Source: Candidatus Kapaibacterium sp. (lineage in GTDB: Bacteria > Bacteroidota > Ignavibacteria > Kapaibacteriales > UBA2268). Taken from it: 64,000 nt of DNA. The stretch is from the NCBI GenBank assembly GCA_938031175.1, contig CALHGZ010000004.1:255635-319634 (forward strand), read 5' to 3'. The notes under the pieces were generated by a model that made no database searches, was not told the origin of the DNA, and saw nothing but the letters and a program-made list of their open reading frames with translations. Every line of letters begins with the position of its first letter. Position 1 is the stretch's first letter. The position numbers were made by a program, and so were the translations under genes. Shown piece after piece: positions 8,727 to 17,243 of the stretch.

Positions 8727-10694
8727 ATGCATAATTTGATTGTGCTTGTTCCATTAATGCCACTTATTGGTTTTTTGATTTCTGGCCTCTTTGGTAAATA
8801 TCTCAAAAATGAAACTTTAATTGGTGTAATTGGAAGTGGTGTAGTATTTGTGTCATTAATTGTCACTTCAATTATATTCGTGAATTTATTATCTAATCCT
8901 ATTGAAAGTCCTATTGTAATAACTGTTTATGAATGGATTTCAGCCGGTAGTTTTTCAGCATCAATATCATATCAAATAGATAATCTCTCAATTTTGTATT
9001 CATTAATAGTAACAGGCGTTGGATTTTTAATACATGTTTATTCAATTGGCTATATGCACGGAGATAGGAGTTTTTATAGATTTTTTGCCTATCTGAATCT
9101 TTTTATTTTTATGATGTTGAATTTAGTTCTATCGAGCAATTTACTGCTTACTTTTTTAGGATGGGAAGGTGTTGGAGTATGTTCCTATCTCTTAATCGGC
9201 TTTTGGTATGATAGAAAGTTTGAAGGTACTCGTATAGTTTGGACTGGTGATGCTGCGAATAAAGCGTTCATAGTTAACCGGATTGGTGATTTTGGTTTTT
9301 TAATTGCAATGTTCTTAGTTTTCTTAAATTTTGGAACGCTCGAATATACAGGTTATTTAAATCAACTTTCTGATAACAGTTCTGCTTTTTATGGAACCGG
9401 TCTAATAGCTGCAATAGCATTATTAATGTTTTTAGGATGTACTGGTAAATCTGCACAAATACCACTTGCAGTTTGGTTACCTGATGCTATGGCAGGTCCA
9501 ACTCCTGTGTCTGCATTAATACACGCAGCAACAATGGTAACAGCTGGTATATACCTTGTTGCCCGGAATTCGGTATTATTTAGTTTAGCACCTGTAGCTA
9601 TGGAAGTTGTTGCAATTATCGGTGCATTCACTGCACTTTTTGCTGCTTCCATTGGAATCGTTCAGAATGATTTTAAGAAAGTTCTGGCTTATTCGACGGT
9701 TAGTCAACTTGGGTATATGTTTCTTGCTCTTGGTGTAGGTGCATTTACTGCCGGTGTGTTCCACGTTATGACACATGCTTTCTTTAAGGGACTTTTGTTC
9801 TTAGCTGCTGGTGCAGTTATTCATAGTATGCATGAAGAACAAGATATAAAAAAAATGGGCGGTCTTTCAAAGTATATGCCTACAACATATAAAACATTTC
9901 TTGTAGCAACTCTAGCTATAGCTGGAATACCATTTTTTGCAGGATTTTTCTCCAAAGATGAAATTTTATGGTATGCTTTCAGTGAAGGGAACATTTGGCT
10001 TTGGTTGATTGGTGCCGTGACGGCATTATTTACAGCATTTTATATGACTCGCTTGCTTATGCTCGTATTCCATAGTAAGGAAAGATTCGACCACCATAAA
10101 ATTCATCCACATGAAGCACCAAAGGTAATGACTATTCCATTAATAATTTTGGCTTTTCTCTCAGCTTTCGGAGGATTCTTAGGTGTACCATATGTTTTAG
10201 GCTTTTGGTTCAGTGAGCATCCAAACTGGATTGAAAATTGGCTGCACCCTGTTTTTCAACAGGCTAATATTATTTTGGAGCGTCCGGAACATCATGCTTT
10301 ACACATTGAAGAATATTTTTTGATGATTGTTTCAGTAATTCTGGCAATAATTGGAATTTCAACAGCATATAACTGGTATAAATCAGGTTGGGAAAAACCC
10401 AAGTTACTTGTAGAAAAATTTAAAGGTATATATACATTACTATTTAAAAAATATCTACTCGACGAATTTTATTTTAAAGTGATAATTGACCCCATTTATA
10501 ATTTATCAGCTGGTATTTTATGGAAAATTGCTGATGCAAAGATTATTGATGGCTTTGTAAATGGATTGGCAAAGGTTACCATTGAATTCGGTGAAATAAT
10601 TAGAAAAATGCAATCAGGAATTGCTCAAAACTATGCTTTAATTATGGTTTTAGGAATTATCGTTATTATTTCATTTTTACTTTTATCTGTTTAA
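8727..10694 (+). CDS. nuoL: NADH-quinone oxidoreductase subunit L
   Basis: A 655-aa polytopic membrane protein and proton-pumping subunit of respiratory complex I. It shows the NuoL landmarks: ILYSLIVTGVGFLIHVYSIGYM, LTFLGWEGVGVCSYLLIGFW, the proton-channel segment LPDAMAGPTPVSALIHAATMV and the central lysine region FKKVLAYSTVSQLGYM. The long C-terminal part includes the amphipathic lateral-helix region and a last membrane helix. It starts a three-gene cluster with nuoM and nuoN; the other complex I genes, apart from nuoE at 21.3 kb, are not in the window. No clear Shine-Dalgarno site precedes the ATG. Confidence 0.97.
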   Translation: MHNLIVLVPLMPLIGFLISGLFGKYLKNETLIGVIGSGVVFVSLIVTSIIFVNLLSNPIESPIVITVYEWISAGSFSASISYQIDNLSILYSLIVTGVGFLIHVYSIGYMHGDRSFYRFFAYLNLFIFMMLNLVLSSNLLLTFLGWEGVGVCSYLLIGFWYDRKFEGTRIVWTGDAANKAFIVNRIGDFGFLIAMFLVFLNFGTLEYTGYLNQLSDNSSAFYGTGLIAAIALLMFLGCTGKSAQIPLAVWLPDAMAGPTPVSALIHAATMVTAGIYLVARNSVLFSLAPVAMEVVAIIGAFTALFAASIGIVQNDFKKVLAYSTVSQLGYMFLALGVGAFTAGVFHVMTHAFFKGLLFLAAGAVIHSMHEEQDIKKMGGLSKYMPTTYKTFLVATLAIAGIPFFAGFFSKDEILWYAFSEGNIWLWLIGAVTALFTAFYMTRLLMLVFHSKERFDHHKIHPHEAPKVMTIPLIILAFLSAFGGFLGVPYVLGFWFSEHPNWIENWLHPVFQQANIILERPEHHALHIEEYFLMIVSVILAIIGISTAYNWYKSGWEKPKLLVEKFKGIYTLLFKKYLLDEFYFKVIIDPIYNLSAGILWKIADAKIIDGFVNGLAKVTIEFGEIIRKMQSGIAQNYALIMVLGIIVIISFLLLSV

Positions 10695-10713
10695 TTGATC
10701 AATTTGAATATAC

Positions 10714-10718
10714 AGGAG
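10714..10718 (+). promoter_or_regulatory. Shine-Dalgarno site that favours a TTG start for nuoM
   Basis: AGGAG lies 6 nt before the TTG at 10725 but 12 nt before the ATG at 10731. The spacing favours TTG as the start codon. Confidence 0.55.
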
Positions 10719-10724
10719 TAGAAA

Positions 10725-12380
10725 TTGTTTATGATTCCATTTTTATTGACTTTATTTTTACCATTATTAAGTTCTATTTTATTATTATTCGTGCCACGCG
10801 AAAAAACACAAGCAATTAAAATTTCAAGTCTTGTATTTTCATTATTGACTTTTGCTATATCATTAGTACTTTTTTTTAATTTCGACCACAGTAATGGCGG
10901 CTTTCAATTTGTAATAAATACAGTATGGATAAAATCATTAGATGCTGGCTTCCGTATCGGTTTGGATGGTATGTCGCTTATGCTAGTAATGTTGACGACA
11001 TTTATATCCCCAATTGCTTTGCTAGCCTCATTTGATTCCATTAAAAAAAGAGAAAAAGAATACTACATAATGTATATGTTGCTTCAATTTGGAATGACAG
11101 GGGTTTTTGTTGCTCTTGATTTATTCCTTTTTTATATTTTTTGGGAAATAATTCTGATCCCAATGTATTTTATCATCGGGCTTTGGGGTGGAAAGAATAG
11201 AATTTATGCAGCTGTTAAATTTTTTATATTCACTGTCGTTGGTTCACTTTTTATGTTGCTTGCTGTTGTATGGCTTGCGTATTATACTGGAAGTTATATT
11301 TTAATAAGTAATCCACAAATTTTATTGCAAAATCCCGATTTACTGAAATATTACCCTGAATTATCAACAGATAGCTTATCATTGCCAACTTTTACAACTA
11401 ATTTCCTGTTGATAAGAGAAGCTTCTGTTTTAATCCCATTTGATATACAAAAATGGCTTTTTTTAGCTTTTGCATTATCCTTTTGCATAAAAGTACCTTT
11501 ATTTCCATTGCATACATGGCTTGCCGATGCTCATACTGAAGCACCAACACCGGGGTCTGTAATATTAGCCGGTATATTGCTAAAAATGGGGACGTATGGT
11601 TTAATTAGATTTAACTTAGATCTATTCCCGAATGCTGCGTTCGAATATGCGTCAATAATCTCCTGGCTTGCTGTGATTGGCATAGTCTATGGTGCTTTGG
11701 TAGCAATGGTACAAACAGATGTTAAGAGATTGGTTGCTTTTTCTTCTGTGAGTCATCTTGGCTTTGTAGTTTTAGGAATATTTTCGATGACAAATGAAGG
11801 CATACAGGGAGCAATAATACAAATGATAAATCATGGACTTTCAACAGGGATGCTATTTCTTTGTGTAGGTATAATATATGAACGCCGTCATACTCGGGAT
11901 ATAATAGAGTTTGGCGGATTAGCAAGAGTTATGCCTGCTTTTACTGTTTTCTTTGCTATTGCTATGCTTGCATCTGTTGGTTTACCTGGATTGAATGGAT
12001 TTGTTGGTGAGTACTTAACTTTACTTGGTGCTTTTATATCGCCTGTACTTGATTCATATTTATATACTATTATCGGTGCTACGGGTGTCATATTTGCTGC
12101 ATGTTATCTTTTGTTAATGTTCCAAAAAGTTATGTTTGGTGAAATTACTAATCCGCTAAATCAGAATTTATCCGATATCACAAAAAGAGAATGGGTTACA
12201 TTGGTACCAATTGTAATATTTATTGTATGGATTGGAATTTATCCAAGGACCTTTCTATCGGTATCGGAAAGCTCAACTCGCGAATTAGTTATAAAACTCG
12301 AGAATATCAGAGAAGGCAAAGCTATGGAATTTCCAATATTAAGAGAAGCAAAATTGAATAATGATATATCTGATAAATAA
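10725..12380 (+). CDS. nuoM: NADH-quinone oxidoreductase subunit M
   Basis: A proton-pumping membrane subunit of complex I, 551 aa if the TTG start is used, 549 aa from the ATG at 10731. Typical signatures include FRIGLDGMSLMLVMLTTF, the glutamate in FYIFWEIILIPMYFIIGLWG, the channel segment PLHTWLADAHTEAPTPGSVILAG and the lysine in VKRLVAFSSVSHLGFV. The gap to nuoL is 30 nt, so they are co-transcribed. The C-terminus carries a short charged tail. A clear AGGAG decides the start question in favour of TTG, but only moderately. Confidence 0.96.
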   Translation: MFMIPFLLTLFLPLLSSILLLFVPREKTQAIKISSLVFSLLTFAISLVLFFNFDHSNGGFQFVINTVWIKSLDAGFRIGLDGMSLMLVMLTTFISPIALLASFDSIKKREKEYYIMYMLLQFGMTGVFVALDLFLFYIFWEIILIPMYFIIGLWGGKNRIYAAVKFFIFTVVGSLFMLLAVVWLAYYTGSYILISNPQILLQNPDLLKYYPELSTDSLSLPTFTTNFLLIREASVLIPFDIQKWLFLAFALSFCIKVPLFPLHTWLADAHTEAPTPGSVILAGILLKMGTYGLIRFNLDLFPNAAFEYASIISWLAVIGIVYGALVAMVQTDVKRLVAFSSVSHLGFVVLGIFSMTNEGIQGAIIQMINHGLSTGMLFLCVGIIYERRHTRDIIEFGGLARVMPAFTVFFAIAMLASVGLPGLNGFVGEYLTLLGAFISPVLDSYLYTIIGATGVIFAACYLLLMFQKVMFGEITNPLNQNLSDITKREWVTLVPIVIFIVWIGIYPRTFLSVSESSTRELVIKLENIREGKAMEFPILREAKLNNDISDK

Positions 12381-12408
12381 AGTTTGATTAATCAGGAATT
12401 AATGCTAT

Positions 12409-13881
12409 ATGCAGGAATGGATTTTAAGTTTACCGTTGATTCTAATATCCGGATTTGCAATAATCGCAATGTTATTAATTGTGTTCATTGGCAGACGTAA
12501 TGCTCCGATTATGTATTTATCATTATTTGCTCTCATTACTACTGCATTATCATCTCTTTACACGCTTTCAATTCCAAATGAGATAATAAAATCATCAGTC
12601 AATCCAGATTCAATCTTCGCAAATATGTTAATTTATGGTAATTATAGTGCATTTTTTGATATTATTTTCTGTTTAGCTGGAGTATTAACAATTTTAGCAT
12701 CACAAAATTATCTTCACCAAGAGGAATACGAACATAAGGAATATTATGTTCTAATCCTTTATGCTGTAGCCGGAATGATGTTCATTTCACATTCTAATAA
12801 TCTGTTGATGCTTTTTATTGGAATTGAAACAATGTCTATAACATTCTATATTTTAGCTGGTTATTTTAGGTTTGAAGAGCGTTCAGTTGAATCATCATTG
12901 AAATATTTTTTACTCGGTGCTTTTGCTACCGGCTTTCTAGTTTATGGTATTGCCCTGTTATATGGTGCTACAGGTACACTTGATTTATCCTTAATTAATT
13001 CAAAAGTAATTCAGGGGGATATACATTATACATATTTGATTATAGGTTTAGGATTATTATTTATTGGATTAGCTTTCAAAGTGGCAGCATTTCCATTCCA
13101 TATGTGGGCACCTGATGTTTACGAAGGTGCTCCCACGCCGATAACCGGATTTATGAGTACAGCAGGCAAGGCAGCTGCATTGGTAGCTTTTATTATTATT
13201 GCAAAAAATGTTATTGATATAAACTCCATTTATCCTGAGATAGCAATTGGCTCTTCGACGTTGACTATGATAGTTGCTTTTCTTGCTGGAGCAACAATGC
13301 TTTTGGGTAATATAGTCGCTCTTGTACAAAAAAGTGTCAAAAGAATGCTTGCCTATTCATCGATTGCTCACGCTGGCTACCTATTGATGGGTATTGTGGC
13401 TAATAATCCTCGTGGTTGGGCAGGTATTGCCTTTTATGCAACTGTCTATCTATTTATGCAAATAGGTGCTTTTGTTATTATCGGCATAATCGAGAAAAAA
13501 TCATTTAAATACCTCAATTTATCTGATTATTCAGGTCTTAGTAAAACAAAACCTGCCCTTGCGGCTTTGATGGCTTTATTTATGTTTTCGCTTGCCGGTA
13601 TACCACCAATGGCAGGTTTTTTTGGAAAATATTATTTATTTGTCGCAGCAATTGAAGCAGGCTATCTTTGGCTAACAATAATAGCAGTGATTTCTTCAAT
13701 AATTTCAATGTATTTTTACATTGGATTAATTATTTATATGTATTTCAATGAACCAGCTGATGATAGACCGCAGATAAATGTTGGTCTTTCAAGCATTACA
13801 CTTGTAATCAGTAGTTTGGGAATATTGTTTTTTGGTATTTTCCCACATTTGTTAATTGATTTTGCAAGTAAGTTGTTTTAG
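12409..13881 (+). CDS. nuoN: NADH-quinone oxidoreductase subunit N
   Basis: A 490-aa complex I membrane subunit, third in the nuoLMN cluster (28-nt gap). It has the antiporter-like core: LLMLFIGIETMSITFYILAG, the segment FHMWAPDVYEGAPTPITGFMS and KSVKRMLAYSSIAHAGYLLMG with the conserved lysine. Length and helix pattern fit NuoN. The gene ends 3 nt before the stop of convergent trxB, with no terminator between. Confidence 0.96.
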   Translation: MQEWILSLPLILISGFAIIAMLLIVFIGRRNAPIMYLSLFALITTALSSLYTLSIPNEIIKSSVNPDSIFANMLIYGNYSAFFDIIFCLAGVLTILASQNYLHQEEYEHKEYYVLILYAVAGMMFISHSNNLLMLFIGIETMSITFYILAGYFRFEERSVESSLKYFLLGAFATGFLVYGIALLYGATGTLDLSLINSKVIQGDIHYTYLIIGLGLLFIGLAFKVAAFPFHMWAPDVYEGAPTPITGFMSTAGKAAALVAFIIIAKNVIDINSIYPEIAIGSSTLTMIVAFLAGATMLLGNIVALVQKSVKRMLAYSSIAHAGYLLMGIVANNPRGWAGIAFYATVYLFMQIGAFVIIGIIEKKSFKYLNLSDYSGLSKTKPALAALMALFMFSLAGIPPMAGFFGKYYLFVAAIEAGYLWLTIIAVISSIISMYFYIGLIIYMYFNEPADDRPQINVGLSSITLVISSLGILFFGIFPHLLIDFASKLF

Positions 13882-13884
13882 TAA

Positions 13885-14832
13885 TTAACTATGTTCGGCT
13901 AACCATCTTTCAGCATCAATTGCTGCTGCACAACCCGATCCAGCTGCAGTTACAGCTTGTCTGTAAACTTTATCCTGCACATCTCCGCAGGCAAATACGC
14001 CGGGAACATTTGTAAAAGTTGACTTACCTTTGGTAATTATATATCCGTCATTATCGGTTTCAATCCAATTTTTAAAAATTTCGGAGTTTGGTGTATGACC
14101 AATTGCTAGGAATACACCATCTGCTTGATGATAAGTAATTTCGCCTGTCTTTACATTTTTTATGTTTATGCCTGTTAAAGTAGGGAAACCATTTATTTCT
14201 GTACCTAGGAATTCATCAATTACCGAATCCAAGATAAAACTGATTTTAGGATTCTTTCTTGCTCTTTCAAGCATTATTATGGAAGCTCGAAATTCCTGAC
14301 GTCTATGAATTATTGTAACAGATTTGCCGAAATTAGTTAAATATAACGCTTCTTCCATTGCAGTATCACCGCCACCGACAACAAATATTGTTTTGTTTTT
14401 ATAGAAGAATCCATCGCAGGTAGCACAAGCTGAAATTCCACGTCCCCAGTAAATATTGTGACCTTTAGTTCCTTCCAATGTTTTAGCAGTAGCACCAGTA
14501 GCAATAATCACAGCATCAGCAGTATATTCTTTATCAGAGTCGGTCCATAATCTGAATGGCCGTTCAGAAAAGTTGACTTTAGTGACAATTTCGTAAATTG
14601 ATTTGGCGCCAAATCGGTGAGCCTGACGGCGAAATATTTCCATCATTTCTGGACCGGTTATCCCTTTGTCGAAACCTGGATAGTTTTCGACTTCAGTTGT
14701 AATTGTCAATTGACCGCCGGGTTGGAGACCTTCGAATATAACGACGTCTAAATTAGCTCTACTCCCGTATAATGCTGCAGTAAAGCCAGCAGGACCAGAG
14801 CCAATAACAATTAGTTTGTGATGTTCAGCCAT
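13885..14832 (-). CDS. trxB: Thioredoxin reductase
   Basis: A 315-aa flavoprotein that reduces thioredoxin with NADPH. The FAD-binding GSGPAGFTAALYGSRA motif is at the N-terminus, the redox-active CATC disulfide at Cys136/Cys139, the NADPH-binding GGGDTAMEEA follows, and the FAD motif GVFACGDV is near the C-terminus. Length is typical. It is the last gene of a minus-strand run after queG (31-nt gap) and converges on nuoN. Confidence 0.97.
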   Translation of the reverse strand: MAEHHKLIVIGSGPAGFTAALYGSRANLDVVIFEGLQPGGQLTITTEVENYPGFDKGITGPEMMEIFRRQAHRFGAKSIYEIVTKVNFSERPFRLWTDSDKEYTADAVIIATGATAKTLEGTKGHNIYWGRGISACATCDGFFYKNKTIFVVGGGDTAMEEALYLTNFGKSVTIIHRRQEFRASIIMLERARKNPKISFILDSVIDEFLGTEINGFPTLTGINIKNVKTGEITYHQADGVFLAIGHTPNSEIFKNWIETDNDGYIITKGKSTFTNVPGVFACGDVQDKVYRQAVTAAGSGCAAAIDAERWLAEHS

Positions 14833-14863
14833 TTTGTTTCTTTCAATATTGTTAGTGATGTAA

Positions 14864-15805
14864 TTATATTAATGATTTTGCATTTTTCTTTAAACCTTCG
14901 AATTTTGCTCTTTTTATAGGACTTTTTTTAAATCTCGTTAGAAATTCATCATAATCCATATTTAGTATCTTATTGATATCCAAGTTCGTTTCACCATATC
15001 TTGGTTTAAATGATTGATTATTTTGGACAAATTTTAGTTTGCTATTCCATGGGCATACTTCCTGACAGATATCACAGCCAAAAATCCAACCAGAAAGTTT
15101 TTGACTGATTTCAGCAGGGATTATTTTATCTGGTTTTGCTTCAATAGTCCAATAAGATATGCATTTATTTGAATCAACAACTTTTGGCTTTACTATTGCA
15201 CCTGTTGGGCAAGCCTCGATGCACCTTGTACAGGTGCCACAATAATCTTTGATGGGATTATCGGGTTCAAGTATAAGAGTTGTTATTATTACTCCCAGAA
15301 ATATGTAAGAGCCATATTTTTTTGTTAAAATGAGACTATTTTTACCTTGCCATCCAATACCTGAACGAGCTGCCCAGATTTTCTCCAAAACAGGACCTGT
15401 ATCAACATAAGAACGTGTTTGAATATCGGGTGACAGTGATTTTATATATTGTGCAATTTGTTTAACTTTGGGCAAAAGTATATCGTGGTAATCATCGCCC
15501 CAAGCATAACGAGAAATTTTCCCTGTCTCTGATTGGTGATTAATAGCTGTATTGTAATTATATGCAAGTGTAATTATTGTTTTTACATTTTCCAAGATTT
15601 GATTCGGGTCTTTTCTTTTTAAAGGATTTTTTTCCATCCATTTCATATCGGCTTGGTAACCAGACTCAAGCCAATTTAGAAAATTCTGATAATCTTTGCT
15701 AATAGGTTCAATAGCGGCGAATCCGATTTCACAAAAGCCCAATTCCAGAGCAATTTTTTTTATATCATTTTTAATTTTGTCCGATTTATCGATCAATTGT
15801 GTCAT
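14864..15805 (-). CDS. queG: Epoxyqueuosine reductase QueG
   Basis: A cobalamin-dependent iron-sulfur enzyme for the last step of queuosine synthesis in tRNA, reducing epoxyqueuosine to queuosine. Visible marks are YVDTGPVLEKIWAARSGIGWQGKNSLI and two ferredoxin-type cysteine groups, CGTCTRCIEACP and CDICQEVCP, for two [4Fe-4S] clusters. I take the ATG at 15805 (313 aa); an in-frame GTG at 15820 would lengthen the overlap with the Rieske gene. queD and queF lie far away at 61 kb, so the pathway genes are scattered. The family usual length is 310-380 aa; the C-terminal HEAT-like extension of longer QueG proteins is absent. Confidence 0.93.
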   Translation of the reverse strand: MTQLIDKSDKIKNDIKKIALELGFCEIGFAAIEPISKDYQNFLNWLESGYQADMKWMEKNPLKRKDPNQILENVKTIITLAYNYNTAINHQSETGKISRYAWGDDYHDILLPKVKQIAQYIKSLSPDIQTRSYVDTGPVLEKIWAARSGIGWQGKNSLILTKKYGSYIFLGVIITTLILEPDNPIKDYCGTCTRCIEACPTGAIVKPKVVDSNKCISYWTIEAKPDKIIPAEISQKLSGWIFGCDICQEVCPWNSKLKFVQNNQSFKPRYGETNLDINKILNMDYDEFLTRFKKSPIKRAKFEGLKKNAKSLI

Positions 15806-16214
15806 TTTCGTTGTATTCACGTCTCCATTTTGGAATTTTAAATTTGGGATATTCTATATATACAAATCCATCGAGTTCAAATATTTCGAAAGTATCAAGT
15901 TTTTTCAGTCCTTGTTTAGGATTAGTATTTGCGCCTGTTTCAAGATAGTAAGTCCAACCATGTAGAGGACAGGTAATTGTATTGTCCTTAATAATTGCAT
16001 TATGGATCTGATCTTGATGCCTATGAGGACATATGTTATGGAAGCAATACAATTTACCTTCAACTCGAAAAATAGCAACTTGTTTGTCGTAATCATCTTC
16101 AATTTGAAAACGTTTACCTTTTTTGTCGAATATATCACTTGAACGGCAAATTTTTACATATTTTTTCCCGTTCATTTCAATGATTTCAAATTTATTTAAA
16201 TCTTTATTAAACAT
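15786..16214 (-). CDS. Rieske [2Fe-2S] ferredoxin-like protein
   Basis: A 142-aa soluble protein with the two Rieske cluster motifs CPHRH (in FHNICPHRHQ) and CPLHGW, giving two Cys and two His ligands. There is no membrane helix and no oxygenase catalytic domain, so it resembles small stand-alone ferredoxins that pass electrons to oxygenases or other enzymes. It overlaps the start of queG by 20 nt and its own start overlaps the metallo-beta-lactamase gene by 8 nt, so the three are translationally linked. Its electron partner is unknown. Confidence 0.9.
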   Translation of the reverse strand: MFNKDLNKFEIIEMNGKKYVKICRSSDIFDKKGKRFQIEDDYDKQVAIFRVEGKLYCFHNICPHRHQDQIHNAIIKDNTITCPLHGWTYYLETGANTNPKQGLKKLDTFEIFELDGFVYIEYPKFKIPKWRREYNENDTIDR

Positions 16215-17073
16215 TTTTTATATAGTTACTTATTGTAATTTCTTCGCTTAATTCAAATCCCTTGTCTGTTGATTTGATTTTACCTGCTTGCTTGAAGGCG
16301 TCGTGCTCAAAAATGAGAATCCATTTTTCCTCATAAGCTTGAGGTAAAATTTTCTTTTTTTCTTCAATTGTAATTAATGGATTGTTATCATATCCCATAA
16401 CGAATGGTATATTGATGTGAGCGGCAGTTGGGCATATATCGGCACAGTAAAGGAGAGTAAGATCATCATCCTTTATTTTAACAAGTTGCATAGCTTTTGT
16501 ATGTCCGAAAACAGGTATAACTTCCAAATGGGGCAAAATTTCTGCATTTCCATCCAAAGTTTCAATTAATCCATCGGAAAGCAAAGGCTCGAAATTTTCC
16601 TTCAGAAATGATGCACGGTCTTTTTCGGTTGGATTGAAAGCCCAATTTAACTGTTCTTTTTGAACAAGGTGTCTTGCATTTGGAAAAGTTGGAACAATTT
16701 TGTTGTCCACGATTTTTGTCGCACCACCACAATGGTCGAAATGCAGATGAGTAAATATTACGTAGTGAATATCTCTTGCAGTAAGATTAAATCGTTGAAG
16801 TGCTTTCTCTATGTCAGATTTTTCGTAATCAATGGAATAAATCTTTTTCATTTTTTCGTTTACTTTGGTACCGTTGCCGGTGTCTATCAATATGTTTTTA
16901 TCTTTTATTTTAATTAATAATGGCCTTGCTGAAAGAGGTATTCTATTTAATTCATCGCCGGGATGATAAGCCTTTGCCCACATAACTTTTGGAACGACTC
17001 CAAACATTGCACCACCATCAAGAGAGAATAAGCCTGTATCGAGCAGTTCGAGAGTTATATTATTTAGTTGCAT
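16207..17073 (-). CDS. Metallo-beta-lactamase fold hydrolase
   Basis: A 288-aa protein with the metal-binding motif HLHFDH (in IFTHLHFDHCGGA), a downstream His (PVFGHTKAMQ), a metal-bridging Asp (LLYCADICP) and a final His (FEHDAF). This is the pattern of a two-metal hydrolase of the N-acyl-homoserine-lactonase/MBL-fold group. No signal peptide is seen, so it is cytoplasmic. It is the first gene of the run with the Rieske protein, queG and trxB. The substrate cannot be told from sequence. Confidence 0.9.
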   Translation of the reverse strand: MQLNNITLELLDTGLFSLDGGAMFGVVPKVMWAKAYHPGDELNRIPLSARPLLIKIKDKNILIDTGNGTKVNEKMKKIYSIDYEKSDIEKALQRFNLTARDIHYVIFTHLHFDHCGGATKIVDNKIVPTFPNARHLVQKEQLNWAFNPTEKDRASFLKENFEPLLSDGLIETLDGNAEILPHLEVIPVFGHTKAMQLVKIKDDDLTLLYCADICPTAAHINIPFVMGYDNNPLITIEEKKKILPQAYEEKWILIFEHDAFKQAGKIKSTDKGFELSEEITISNYIKNV

Positions 17074-17243
17074 TTATATGATCTTATTGATTAGTATAAC
17101 AAAATATGATATTTAATCGTTTAATTTAAATGAATATTTTTGAGTATAATAAATGTTTGTATATAAAATTGGAAATAAATGCTAAACTGCTTAAATTTGA
17201 AGTTTTAGTAAACATAAATTTAATTAAACATTAAGGGATAACG